Made by a program: the position numbers and the translations under genes. Below, piece by piece: positions 28,784 through 37,615 of a stretch of DNA of 64,000 nucleotides. Below the pieces are notes generated by a model, which saw nothing but the letters and a program-made list of their open reading frames with translations, was not told the origin of the DNA and ran no database searches. Position 1 is the first letter of the stretch. Each line of letters begins with the position of its first letter. Source of the DNA: Burkholderiales bacterium (lineage in GTDB: Bacteria > Pseudomonadota > Gammaproteobacteria > Burkholderiales > SG8-41); NCBI GenBank assembly GCA_036262035.1, contig DATAJS010000001.1, forward strand, positions 124,001 to 188,000. Reading direction: 5' to 3'.

Positions 28784-29692
28784 GCGGCGATTGCCGCAGC
28801 GCAGGTGCCGCGGCTCGGCGCGCTCACGCTCGACCATATCGCGCATTTCGTGCCCGACAGGCATTCAGCGGGCGAAGCGCTGGAGCGGCTCGGTTTCACG
28901 CTCACGCCGTTCTCCGAGCAGTCTCACCGGCTCGACGCCGACGGCCCGCTCGTTCCGGCCGGAACGGGGAACCGCTGCGTGATGCTCGAGCGCGGCTATC
29001 TCGAGTTCCTCACCGCTTTCGGCGAATCGATCGTCGCCGACCAGCTCCGCGCGGCGATGCGCCGCTACGTCGGGGTGCACCTGATCGCGTTCGGCACCTC
29101 GGCGGCCGAAGCCGACTACGCGCGGCTCGAACGTGAAGGTTTCTCGCCGCTCTACCCCGTGGCGCTGCAGCGCCCGATCGGCACCGAGCACGGTGAAGAA
29201 ACCGCGCGCTTCACCGTCGTACGCGTTCCGCCGCAATCGATGCCGGAAGGCCGCATCCAGTACTGCCGGCAGGAGACGTCCGAATTCGTCTGGCAGGCGC
29301 GCTGGCTGGCGCACGCGAACGGCGCCGTCGAGCTCGCTTCGGTCGTGCTGTGTGTCGCGGATCCGGACGAAGCCGCGGCGAGGTACGGCCGTTACACCGG
29401 CCTCACGCCGGCCGGCGACGGACCGTGGCGCATGCTCGCGACGAGCCGCGGCACGCTCGCGTTCGGCACCGCGGAAACGCTGGAGCGCGAGCTCGGCTTG
29501 CGCGCGCCCGCGCTGCCGTGGATGGCGGCGTACACGCTGCACGTGCGCGATCTCGCGCAAACGCGCGACTACCTGCGCGAAGCCGGCGCCGCTGCCCGCG
29601 ATCTCGATGCGGACCGCTGTCTCGTCGAGCTGCCCGCGGCGCTGGGCGGCGCGGTCATTTTCGCGGCGCGGCGGGCGGGAACATTGCAGTGA
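28724..29692 (+). CDS. VOC-superfamily glyoxalase-like protein
   Basis: Up to 322 residues, with two glyoxalase/bleomycin-resistance-type modules. The first opens LTLDHIAHFVPD and the second begins near VELASVVLCVADPDEAAARYG. These are metal-dependent isomerase, dioxygenase or epimerase folds, but the reaction is unknown. The start is ambiguous: GTG codons at 28724, 28739, 28754 and 28769 are all provided by a 15-base tandem repeat. The GTG at 28805 gives VPRLGALTLDHI, where the domain itself begins. No Shine-Dalgarno sequence clearly separates them. It lies six bases after the dehydrogenase. Confidence 0.8.
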   Translation: MTDEPVTGGAVTDKTVTGVAAAIAAAQVPRLGALTLDHIAHFVPDRHSAGEALERLGFTLTPFSEQSHRLDADGPLVPAGTGNRCVMLERGYLEFLTAFGESIVADQLRAAMRRYVGVHLIAFGTSAAEADYARLEREGFSPLYPVALQRPIGTEHGEETARFTVVRVPPQSMPEGRIQYCRQETSEFVWQARWLAHANGAVELASVVLCVADPDEAAARYGRYTGLTPAGDGPWRMLATSRGTLAFGTAETLERELGLRAPALPWMAAYTLHVRDLAQTRDYLREAGAAARDLDADRCLVELPAALGGAVIFAARRAGTLQ

Positions 29693-29699
29693 GCTTCGT

Positions 29700-30071
29700 A
29701 TGCAAACGCTGAGAGAGCTCGACCACACGCGACAGGTGCCCGGAGAACCGAGGCGGCGCTGGTTCTCGTCGCCGGACCTCGATCTCATCGTCTGGCTCGA
29801 CGACGCGGAAAATCTGGTCGGCTTCCAGCTCTGCTACGACAAGATGCACGGCGAGCGCGCGCTGACGTGGCGTACGGATCGCGGTTACGATCACTCCGCC
29901 GTCGACGACGGCGAGGCGCACTCCACCGCGTACAAGCAGGCGCCCATCCTGGTCGCCGACGGGCAGTTGAACCGCGTGCGCGTCTCCGAAATCTTCAACG
30001 AAGCGAGCGAGGGCGTGCCGGAACCGATCCGGTCGGCCGTCGCGGACCTCATCGACAAGGCGCCGGAATAG
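29700..30071 (+). CDS. Conserved hypothetical protein
   Basis: A 123-residue soluble protein that I do not recognise beyond a pattern common in betaproteobacteria: an N-terminal LDHTRQVPGEPRRRWFSSP, then DLIVWLDDAENLVGFQLCYD, and a C-terminal helix. The second segment looks like an antiparallel beta sheet. It is eight bases after the VOC gene and three bases before a CoA-binding-domain gene, so it is probably co-transcribed with both. There is no signal peptide or membrane segment. Confidence 0.75.
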   Translation: MQTLRELDHTRQVPGEPRRRWFSSPDLDLIVWLDDAENLVGFQLCYDKMHGERALTWRTDRGYDHSAVDDGEAHSTAYKQAPILVADGQLNRVRVSEIFNEASEGVPEPIRSAVADLIDKAPE

Positions 30072-30073
30072 CC

Positions 30074-30514
30074 ATGGACTGGAAAGAGAACATCATCCGA
30101 GACGAGAACGGCATGCGCGAGCTGCTGAAGGACACGCGAACCATCGCCGTGCTCGGCATCAAGACCGAAGCGCAGGCGGGACAGCCGGCGTTCTACGTCG
30201 CCAAGTACCTGCAGGACGCCGGGCTCGAAGTGATCCCCGTGCCGGTGTACTACCCCGACGTGCAGCAGATCCTCGGCCGCACCGTTTACCGCAAGGTCGC
30301 GGATATCCCGGGCGAGGTCGACATGGTCAACGTCTTCAGGCGCTCGCAGGACGTCCTGCCCCACGTCGACGACATCCTCGCGAAGAAACCGAAGTCGGTG
30401 TGGATGCAGCTCGGCATCCAGAACGACGAAGCCGCGCGCCGCTTCGCCGAAGCGGGGATCAAGGTCGTGCAGAACCGGTGCCTGATGGTCGATCACCGCA
30501 ATCTGATGCGCTGA
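30074..30514 (+). CDS. CoA-binding domain protein (YccU-like)
   Basis: A 146-residue Rossmann-fold protein of the CoA_binding_2 group, related to the N-terminal domain of succinyl-CoA synthetase alpha. TIAVLGIKTEAQAGQPAFYV forms the nucleotide loop, and VWMQLGIQNDEAARRFAEAG with a final RCLMVDHR are typical. The physiological role of the family is not established. It follows the hypothetical gene by two bases. Confidence 0.88.
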   Translation: MDWKENIIRDENGMRELLKDTRTIAVLGIKTEAQAGQPAFYVAKYLQDAGLEVIPVPVYYPDVQQILGRTVYRKVADIPGEVDMVNVFRRSQDVLPHVDDILAKKPKSVWMQLGIQNDEAARRFAEAGIKVVQNRCLMVDHRNLMR

Positions 30515-30537
30515 GACTCAAACCAGGATCAAACCAG

Positions 30538-30569
30538 CGTCAGACCCCAAAACGCCGGGGGCTGACCCT
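30538..30569. repeat. Degenerate GGGGTC palindrome P4
   Basis: GCGTCAGACCCC and GGGGGCTGACCC around an AAAACGCC spacer, with extra half units (AAACCAGGATC) upstream. It is the most decayed of the four P copies. Confidence 0.7.
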
Positions 30570-30601
30570 TTCTTTCATGCACGTTGGCTGTCGGTGAACC
30601 A

Positions 30602-30664
30602 CCTCAAGGATGGAGGGCCTACGGGAGGAAACCTCCGGTTTCCTCCCGTTCGTTCACCGGCCGG
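30602..30664. repeat. GGAGGAAACC/GGTTTCCTCC element Q1
   Basis: A strong hairpin, GGGAGGAAACC-TCC-GGTTTCCTCCC, flanked upstream by TCAAGGATGGAGGG and downstream by CGTTCACCGG. Related elements lie at 32632 and 43982. Confidence 0.8.
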
Positions 30665-30687
30665 CCCGGCGAGCGGAGCGAGCACGG

Positions 30688-30734
30688 GCCGGCTATTTTT
30701 TTTCTGCGCGAAGCGCAAAAAAAAATAGCCGGGG
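30688..30734. terminator. Bidirectional terminator hairpin
   Basis: The inverted arms GCCGGCTATTTTTTTTCTGCGC and GCGC-A9-TAGCCGG enclose a GAA loop. A GC-rich stem with T and A runs on either side, between convergent genes, could stop transcription from both directions. Confidence 0.7.
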
Positions 30735-30851
30735 GCGACCCGGCTACGAACTATTGGTGCGGCTTTATATAGGCTATTGGTACCGCACCATTCGAACGCG
30801 GTGATGCTTAGCTGCTTATATCTCCCTGTTCCCCACGCCCAATCGTGATCG

Positions 30852-31604
30852 TCAGAAAGTACGCTGTATCTTCAATCCGAACTGGTCCTGGCGGCTCTTC
30901 GGCTGGAACACCACGAAGCCGTTGCCCGCGCCGTCCTGCACCGCGACGAACTTCGACTGCTTGAAGCGATAGCTGTCGTAGTACGCGAAGATGTCCCAAT
31001 CGGTATTCACGCGATAACCGAGCGTGCCGTAGAAGCTGAAATCCCGGCCCGGCCGCAGGTGCGGGTTGCTGGTGAACCCGATGTCCATGAGCTTGGCGTT
31101 CTCGCGCGTGTGCACCGGGTACTTCACGCCCGCGCTGCCGATGACACCGGTGCGCAGAGGCTCGTAAGCGACGCCCGCGCGCGCGTAGAGGATGTCATAT
31201 TGCTCCTCCTGCGCCGCGGTGAGCTCGCGCCGCCAGTGGTCCCAGCCGAACGCGGCCATGAATCCGAAACCGTTGGTCAGGCGATAGTGCGTCTGGAATT
31301 CGTTCTGAACGCCGCGGTAATGCGTCTCGCCGCTGATCGGAGCGTTGGTACCGAGGATGGCGCCGGTGTAGTCGACGTTGCCGACGTACGCTTTGACGTT
31401 GTAAGCGACGGAAGGCCCGGGCGCCCTGCTCTGGCTCCACGTGAGGTCCAGCGCCCAGCGCAGACCGTCTTCCTTGACGGACGGAGTCGTCGATTCCTTC
31501 CAGCGAAAGCTCTCGAAACCCGCGCCGATCGAGATATCGGCGCTCGCGCTGCCTGCAACCATCAATGCGCACGTGCCTGCTGCCATCGCCAAACCGCGCT
31601 TCAT
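30852..31604 (-). CDS. Outer-membrane beta-barrel protein
   Basis: A 250-residue exported protein. The signal peptide (about residues 1-24, MKRGLAMAAG to GSASA) is followed by alternating amphipathic beta strands rich in Tyr, Phe and Gly (for example FSFYGTLGYRVNTDWDIFAYY). The chain ends in a terminal Phe (QRTF), the usual BAM recognition end. The substrate or role is unknown; it could be a small porin-like or MipA-like barrel. ATG 31604 has GAGGGGAGG at good spacing, so a longer frame upstream is not needed. Confidence 0.82.
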   Translation of the reverse strand: MKRGLAMAAGTCALMVAGSASADISIGAGFESFRWKESTTPSVKEDGLRWALDLTWSQSRAPGPSVAYNVKAYVGNVDYTGAILGTNAPISGETHYRGVQNEFQTHYRLTNGFGFMAAFGWDHWRRELTAAQEEQYDILYARAGVAYEPLRTGVIGSAGVKYPVHTRENAKLMDIGFTSNPHLRPGRDFSFYGTLGYRVNTDWDIFAYYDSYRFKQSKFVAVQDGAGNGFVVFQPKSRQDQFGLKIQRTF

Positions 31605-31756
31605 CCGCCTCCCCTCGCCGCCTCGTCGCGACAATCTGAGCCGAGGGTAAAGAAAACGCTTTAAGTTGTCGATATAAGCTCTTCACGCGAGGCATAATAC
31701 TTTCAATGCTGTTGTATTTCAGCAACAACAGCAGCGATCGATAGACAGGAGATCGC

Positions 31757-32197
31757 ATGAAGGTAACCAAGCAGACGAGCTGGTTCGGCAGCTTTTCGAA
31801 GTGGATCTCGCGCTGGACCGGCAGTCCGCTCGCGTTCGGGCTCGCGCTCGGCACCATCGTGGTGTGGGCTATCAGCGGCCCGCTCTTCGGCTTCAGCGAC
31901 ACGTGGCAGCTCGTCATCAACACCGGCACCACGATCGTCACCTTCCTCATGGTGTTCCTCATCCAGAACACCCAGAACCGCGACGGCACCGCAGTGCAGG
32001 TCAAGCTCGACGAGCTCATCCGCACGACGAGCGGCGCGCACAACGCGCTGCTCGACCTCGAAGAGCTCGACGAGAACGAGCTGCGCGAGATCACCAAGGA
32101 ATACGAGGGGATCGCCGAGCGCGCGCGCGAGCTGCTGCGCAAGGGCAAGAGCGACACCGGAAGACCGAGCGTGAAAGGACGCACACCGCGCAAGTGA
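31757..32197 (+). CDS. Low-affinity iron permease-family membrane protein
   Basis: A 146-residue protein of the low-affinity iron permease (Fet4-like) family. Two transmembrane helices lie at about residues 23-45 and 52-70, the second containing the family motif VTFLMVFLIQNTQNRD. A charged cytoplasmic coiled tail (LDELIRTTSGAHNALLDLEE) follows. Bacterial members are abundant in soil proteobacteria, and iron transport by them has not been shown. GGAGATCGC precedes the ATG. A TGCTGTTG/CAACAGCA hairpin lies just upstream (31708-31734). Confidence 0.87.
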   Translation: MKVTKQTSWFGSFSKWISRWTGSPLAFGLALGTIVVWAISGPLFGFSDTWQLVINTGTTIVTFLMVFLIQNTQNRDGTAVQVKLDELIRTTSGAHNALLDLEELDENELREITKEYEGIAERARELLRKGKSDTGRPSVKGRTPRK

Positions 32198-32273
32198 TGC
32201 TCACGGCATACTTCTTGCACAACCACTCTCTGCAGTCAGGAATCGCCGATCAACCTACCTAGAGAGGATCGCA

Positions 32274-32615
32274 ATGGCGAAATACGGCAAGAAAGCCCAG
32301 AGCAAGGTGAAGCGAGCGATGCACAAACGCAAGCGCGGTACGCTGAAGAGCGGTTCGGGCAAGAAGGTGAAGAGCAAGGAACAGGCGATCGCCATCGGCC
32401 TGTCCGAAGCGCGCAAGGCAGGCGGGAAAGCGCCGAAGAAGGCGTCCCGCAAGAAGTCGACTTCGAAGAAGAAGTCGTCGAGCCGCAAGAAGTCCAGCAG
32501 CAGCCGCAAGTCGAGCGCACGCAAGTCGAGCAGCCGCAAGAAGCCGGCCAGTCGCAAGAAGTCCAGCGGCCGCTCCCATAAGCGCAAATCGACGAAGAAG
32601 CGCTCGAAGAGCTAG
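32274..32615 (+). CDS. DUF6496-type basic protein with histone-like tail
   Basis: A 113-residue, extremely basic protein. Residues about 8-50 match the small DUF6496 family (KVKRAMHKRKRGTLKSGSG, then KSKEQAIAIGLSEARKAG). The remaining 60 residues are a low-complexity tail of KKSSSRKK-type repeats rich in Lys, Ser and Arg, like histone H1 tails and AlgP. It is likely to bind DNA or RNA, but this is inferred from composition. AGAGAGGATCGC is the ribosome site. Its codon use follows the tail repeats (AAG/TCG/CGC). Confidence 0.85.
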   Translation: MAKYGKKAQSKVKRAMHKRKRGTLKSGSGKKVKSKEQAIAIGLSEARKAGGKAPKKASRKKSTSKKKSSSRKKSSSSRKSSARKSSSRKKPASRKKSSGRSHKRKSTKKRSKS

Positions 32616-32631
32616 CGCCGCTCCCGAAGTT

Positions 32632-32690
32632 GAAGGAAGGGAAGTTCAAGGAGGGAAACCCTGGTTTCCCTCTTTGCGTTTACCGGCGTT
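32632..32690. repeat. GGGAAACC/GGTTTCCC element Q2
   Basis: GAGGGAAACC-CT-GGTTTCCCTC is followed by TTTGCGTTTACCGG, so it forms a terminator-like hairpin between the convergent DUF6496 and PLD genes. It is the same family as Q1 and Q3. Confidence 0.8.
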
Positions 32691-32710
32691 AACGCTCGCG
32701 AAGCCGAGCG

Positions 32711-34687
32711 TTAAGCAGCTGCCTGCGCAGCGGCCCGCTGCGCCGCCTCGGCGAGCCTGTGCTCCTTGAGGAACCAGCGGCGCACGATCCAGATCACGCC
32801 GACGAAGAACAGGCCCACCCCGGCGACCAGCCAGTAGTTGATGCGCGACGGGTCTTCGAGCGCGGTCTTGATCTGCTCCCCGAACACCGTCGTCGTCAGC
32901 GTCCCCGGCAGCATGCCGAGGATGGTGCCGAGCGCGTAGTGCCACAGCTTGATGCCGACCGCGCCCGCGACCATGCCTTCGACCGCGAACGGCGCCACCG
33001 GCACGATGCGCACCGCGAAGATCGCGATCAATCCCCGGCGCCTGAGCACCTCGGTCATCTCGTTGAGCTTGTCGCCCGCGAGCTTGCGCACGGTGTCGCG
33101 CGGCAGCAGGAGGCCCGCGAAGTACGTCGACAGCGCGGCGCCGAGGATGCCGAGCAGGCTGTAAGCGAGCCCGAGCGCCGGGCCGAACGCGATCACCGCG
33201 AACAGGGTGATGAGCGGCCGCGGGAACATGACGAAGCACGCCGGCGTATAAGCCGCCATCACCGCAAGGGGCGCCCACCACACCGCCCCCACGTCCTCGG
33301 CCCACGCGATCGCGCGCTCGGGCGTGAAGACTTCGGACAGCGGCGTGTAGCGCCACACCGCGGTGAGCACCGCGATGCCGACCGCGATCAGCGCGAGCTT
33401 GCCCCACGCCGGGCCGGTCGCGTGCTCGGCGATCGTGGTGTCCGGCGCGAACGTTTCGATCACGTCGTCGAGCGCGAGCGCCGGCTCGGCGTCCTCGAGC
33501 GGCGCCGCGACCGGTGCGGCCGCGCCGCGCGTCAACGGGCGCAGCCGCGCGACGTCCCCGAACACGCGATCGCACAACGCACGTAATGCTTCGGCGCGCC
33601 GCGGGTCGTCGCCCGCTTCGAAGGTGACATCGCACTCGCTGTCGTAGCGCAGTGAACGGTTGCTCAGACCCGCCGAGCCGACGTGCAGCCACGAATCGTC
33701 GACGACCATCACGGTCGTATGCGCATCGCCGAGCGTCGGTTCGCGCGTGTACGCGCGGAAACGGCCGCGCGTGTCAGCGGACTCGACTTGCCCGAGCGCC
33801 CGGGCGCGCCGCGTCTCGAGCGCCGCGCGGTCGAGCCAGCCGTGCGATGCGTCGCGCGTGACGAGCACGATCTCGGGCGGATCGTCCTCCGCGAGACGGG
33901 ACGCGAGCGCGGCCGCGACGCGCTCGGACGTGAAGTGCGCGGTGTCGATGCGGATCGACCGTTCCGCCTTCGCGATCGCGTCCAGGAACAGCCTCTCGAT
34001 CTCGTGCACCGCCGGCCGCGCGTCGATCGCCGGCAGCGTGCGCGAGATCCCGACCTCGACGTCGGTCACGTCGGGCTTCAGCCACTGCGGCCACGGATCG
34101 ACCGCGCCTCGCGAGGTGCGTATGGCCTGGCGGGTCGCGGCGCTCCAGCGCTCGCGCGCGATCTCGCCGAGCGCATGCGCGGCGCCCGCGTCGACGACCG
34201 CCACTGCGTCCCGAGAATCCACGGCGCGACGCGACGTGAAGTCGATGCCTCCGCAGAACGCGATCGCGTCGTCGATCACGATGAGCTTCTGGTGGTGCGA
34301 GCAGCCTGCGGCATTGGTGCTGTCGTAGTGCAGGTGCACGCGCGCGTGGTGATGGCCGCTCGGACCGTAGAGCGGCCGCATGCCGTCGCCGCTGCTGCCG
34401 TACAGCGCGCCGTAATCCCACGCGAGCACGTACACCTCGAGCTTCGGCCGCTTGCGCACCAGCCGGTCGAGGAACTCGCCGAGCTTGAGCAGGCCGCGGC
34501 CGCGCGTCTTGCGGCCGAGCGCGGTGCGATCGTCGAAATCCCAACCGACGATGACGATGGAGCGCGTCGCGCGCTCGGCCGCGTGCCTGAACGCGCGGTA
34601 GTACTCGTCGGCGCCGAACAGGAAAGCCGCGCGCGCCGCGCGCGCCGCCGCGCTGCAGTTCGAACCCGGTTGCAGCAGGCTCGCCAT
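32711..34687 (-). CDS. Phospholipase D-like protein fused to a VTT/DedA membrane domain
   Basis: A 658-residue two-part protein. Residues about 20-400 form a cardiolipin-synthase/PLD-type domain; the first HKD motif, HHQKLIVID (near 131), is intact. In the second, HTTVMVVDD (near 322), the catalytic Lys is replaced by Thr. Residues about 430-645 hold several membrane helices with the VTT (TVP38/DedA) pattern (FPRPLITLFAVIAFGPALG, FAVRIVPVAPFAVEGMVAG). The fusion suggests membrane-lipid headgroup exchange coupled to lipid scrambling or transport. The single intact HKD leaves catalysis uncertain. A BON-domain gene ends eight bases upstream. Confidence 0.88.
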   Translation of the reverse strand: MASLLQPGSNCSAAARAARAAFLFGADEYYRAFRHAAERATRSIVIVGWDFDDRTALGRKTRGRGLLKLGEFLDRLVRKRPKLEVYVLAWDYGALYGSSGDGMRPLYGPSGHHHARVHLHYDSTNAAGCSHHQKLIVIDDAIAFCGGIDFTSRRAVDSRDAVAVVDAGAAHALGEIARERWSAATRQAIRTSRGAVDPWPQWLKPDVTDVEVGISRTLPAIDARPAVHEIERLFLDAIAKAERSIRIDTAHFTSERVAAALASRLAEDDPPEIVLVTRDASHGWLDRAALETRRARALGQVESADTRGRFRAYTREPTLGDAHTTVMVVDDSWLHVGSAGLSNRSLRYDSECDVTFEAGDDPRRAEALRALCDRVFGDVARLRPLTRGAAAPVAAPLEDAEPALALDDVIETFAPDTTIAEHATGPAWGKLALIAVGIAVLTAVWRYTPLSEVFTPERAIAWAEDVGAVWWAPLAVMAAYTPACFVMFPRPLITLFAVIAFGPALGLAYSLLGILGAALSTYFAGLLLPRDTVRKLAGDKLNEMTEVLRRRGLIAIFAVRIVPVAPFAVEGMVAGAVGIKLWHYALGTILGMLPGTLTTTVFGEQIKTALEDPSRINYWLVAGVGLFFVGVIWIVRRWFLKEHRLAEAAQRAAAQAAA

Positions 34688-34694
34688 GCGCCGG

Positions 34695-35201
34695 CTAGCG
34701 CCGCGCGAGGAGCGGGTCCGCGCCTCCTCGCACCACGCGTATGCGGTTCTCCACCTCGCGCACGCCGCGCGCTTGCGCCGTGATGTCCTCGATGGCGTGC
34801 TTCATGCGGCGCTCGGGGACGATGCCTTCGAGCGTGACGACGCCGCCGGCGACTTCCACCGTCACCTCGCTCGAGTCGAGGTGCGTCGCGCCGATCAGCG
34901 CCTCGCAGACGTCCTCGCGGATGCGCTCGTCGCTGCGGCGGTAGTTCTTCGGGCCGCGCAGTCCTGTATGCAGCCGGGGCTGCCCGCCGATGAGCTGCTC
35001 GCCGTCGTGCAGTACGGCGGCGGGCGCCTGCGCGTCGTAGCGATAGCGATGCGGCGCGAACGGATCGTCGTCGCCCCACCGGCGCGTGCCTTCCCAGGAG
35101 GCATCGCGGGCACCAGCGACGCCGGCCGCCTGCGCCTGCGAGCTGTAATCGCGCGGCGCCTGCATCGGCTCGGGCGTCGCACGTCGATTCGATTTCGCCA
35201 T
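34695..35201 (-). CDS. BON-domain protein (copy 1)
   Basis: A 168-residue protein with a disordered, Arg/Gln-rich N-terminal half and a C-terminal BON domain (about residues 85-160: GPKNYRRSDERIREDV, then EVTVEVAGGVVTLEG). BON domains bind phospholipid or envelope structures and are often stress-induced. There is no clear signal peptide. It lies just upstream of the PLD-VTT gene, probably in one operon. It is paralogous to the protein at 45143-45808, sharing the GPKNY-RSD block. Confidence 0.88.
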   Translation of the reverse strand: MAKSNRRATPEPMQAPRDYSSQAQAAGVAGARDASWEGTRRWGDDDPFAPHRYRYDAQAPAAVLHDGEQLIGGQPRLHTGLRGPKNYRRSDERIREDVCEALIGATHLDSSEVTVEVAGGVVTLEGIVPERRMKHAIEDITAQARGVREVENRIRVVRGGADPLLARR

Positions 35202-35315
35202 GATTCGACCTTTCTATTCGATTTACCCGCCGCTGCAAATTGCGCGCCTCGCCGCAGCGCGGCACCGCGTTTGCTGCGATTCATGGTTCCAGTTGCAGGT
35301 TTCCGAGGAACTTCC

Positions 35316-36929
<1,614 letters not shown>

Positions 36930-37012
36930 GACGTGCCGCGCGTCGCCGGCGCTTCTGCGCCGCCCCCGCATTCGCTAGACTTGCTGGGAAAGCCAGTACG
37001 CCCGGGGGAATC

Positions 37013-37615
37013 ATGGACACCGCACAGCGGCGGTTGTTGTACGTCGACGGCGACGCGGAGGCGCGCCTGCTCATGCAGGAGCTGCTGGCGCCGCACCAGA
37101 TCGACATCGTCGCGACCGACGAGGAAGCGCGCGTGCTCGCGCGCCGCGTGAGCTACGACGTCTACCTGCTCGCGAGCGGCCCCGACGCGAGCGGCCTCGC
37201 CTTGTGCGCATGGCTCCACCGGATCGATCCGCGCACGCCGATCATCTACGTGTCGTCCACCGGCACCGCTGCGCACGAGAGCCGCGCGGTGGCCGCCGGC
37301 GCATTGCGCTTCCTCGTCAAGCCGCTCGACCCCGACCTGCTCAGGTCCACCCTTCGATTGCTGCTCAAGCTCGCGGAGATCGAGACGCGGCGTGCGCGCA
37401 TCGCCGAAGAGCTCGCGATCGAGGAAGAGCTCACCGCGCGCGCGGCACGGGCGCGCGAGACCGTGCGCGCCGCCCGCGCCAAGGCGCAGCGGTCGCTCGA
37501 GTGCACGCTGCGGATGAAGGCGTACCGCGCTTTCCTGGATGCCGGCGGCAATCGCGCGAACTTCGAGCGGACGTGGCCGACCGTCGCGTCGGACGCGGAC
37601 ACCGCGACTAAGTGA
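37013..37615 (+). CDS. Receiver-like protein lacking the phospho-acceptor Asp
   Basis: A 200-residue protein with an N-terminal CheY-like receiver fold (residues about 7-122) and a C-terminal coiled coil (about 122-170) rich in Ala, Arg and Glu. It keeps acidic residues Asp12 and Asp14, the Ser/Thr in YVSST and Lys103 in FLVKP. The expected phosphorylation Asp is Ala54 (YDVYLLASGPDASG). It is therefore a pseudo-receiver, probably signalling through binding and not phosphorylation. There is no output DNA-binding domain. Its 3' end overlaps the convergent oxidase gene by eight bases. Confidence 0.8.
   Translation: MDTAQRRLLYVDGDAEARLLMQELLAPHQIDIVATDEEARVLARRVSYDVYLLASGPDASGLALCAWLHRIDPRTPIIYVSSTGTAAHESRAVAAGALRFLVKPLDPDLLRSTLRLLLKLAEIETRRARIAEELAIEEELTARAARARETVRAARAKAQRSLECTLRMKAYRAFLDAGGNRANFERTWPTVASDADTATK

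Larger units (their letters stand above)
30515..30851. other. 337-base repeat-rich convergent intergenic region
   Basis: This gap lies between the plus-strand CoA-binding gene and the minus-strand outer-membrane protein gene. It holds palindrome P4 (30538-30569), element Q1 (30602-30664), a long bidirectional terminator-like hairpin (30688-30734) and an inverted GGTGCGG/CCGCACC pair (about 30755-30788). The frames open here are low-complexity readings of these repeats, not genes. Confidence 0.75.

Noticed and set aside
30584-30804. Short plus-strand open frames between the CoA-binding and outer-membrane genes
   Set aside because: They translate palindrome Q1 and the terminator hairpin, and have no domain or ribosome site.
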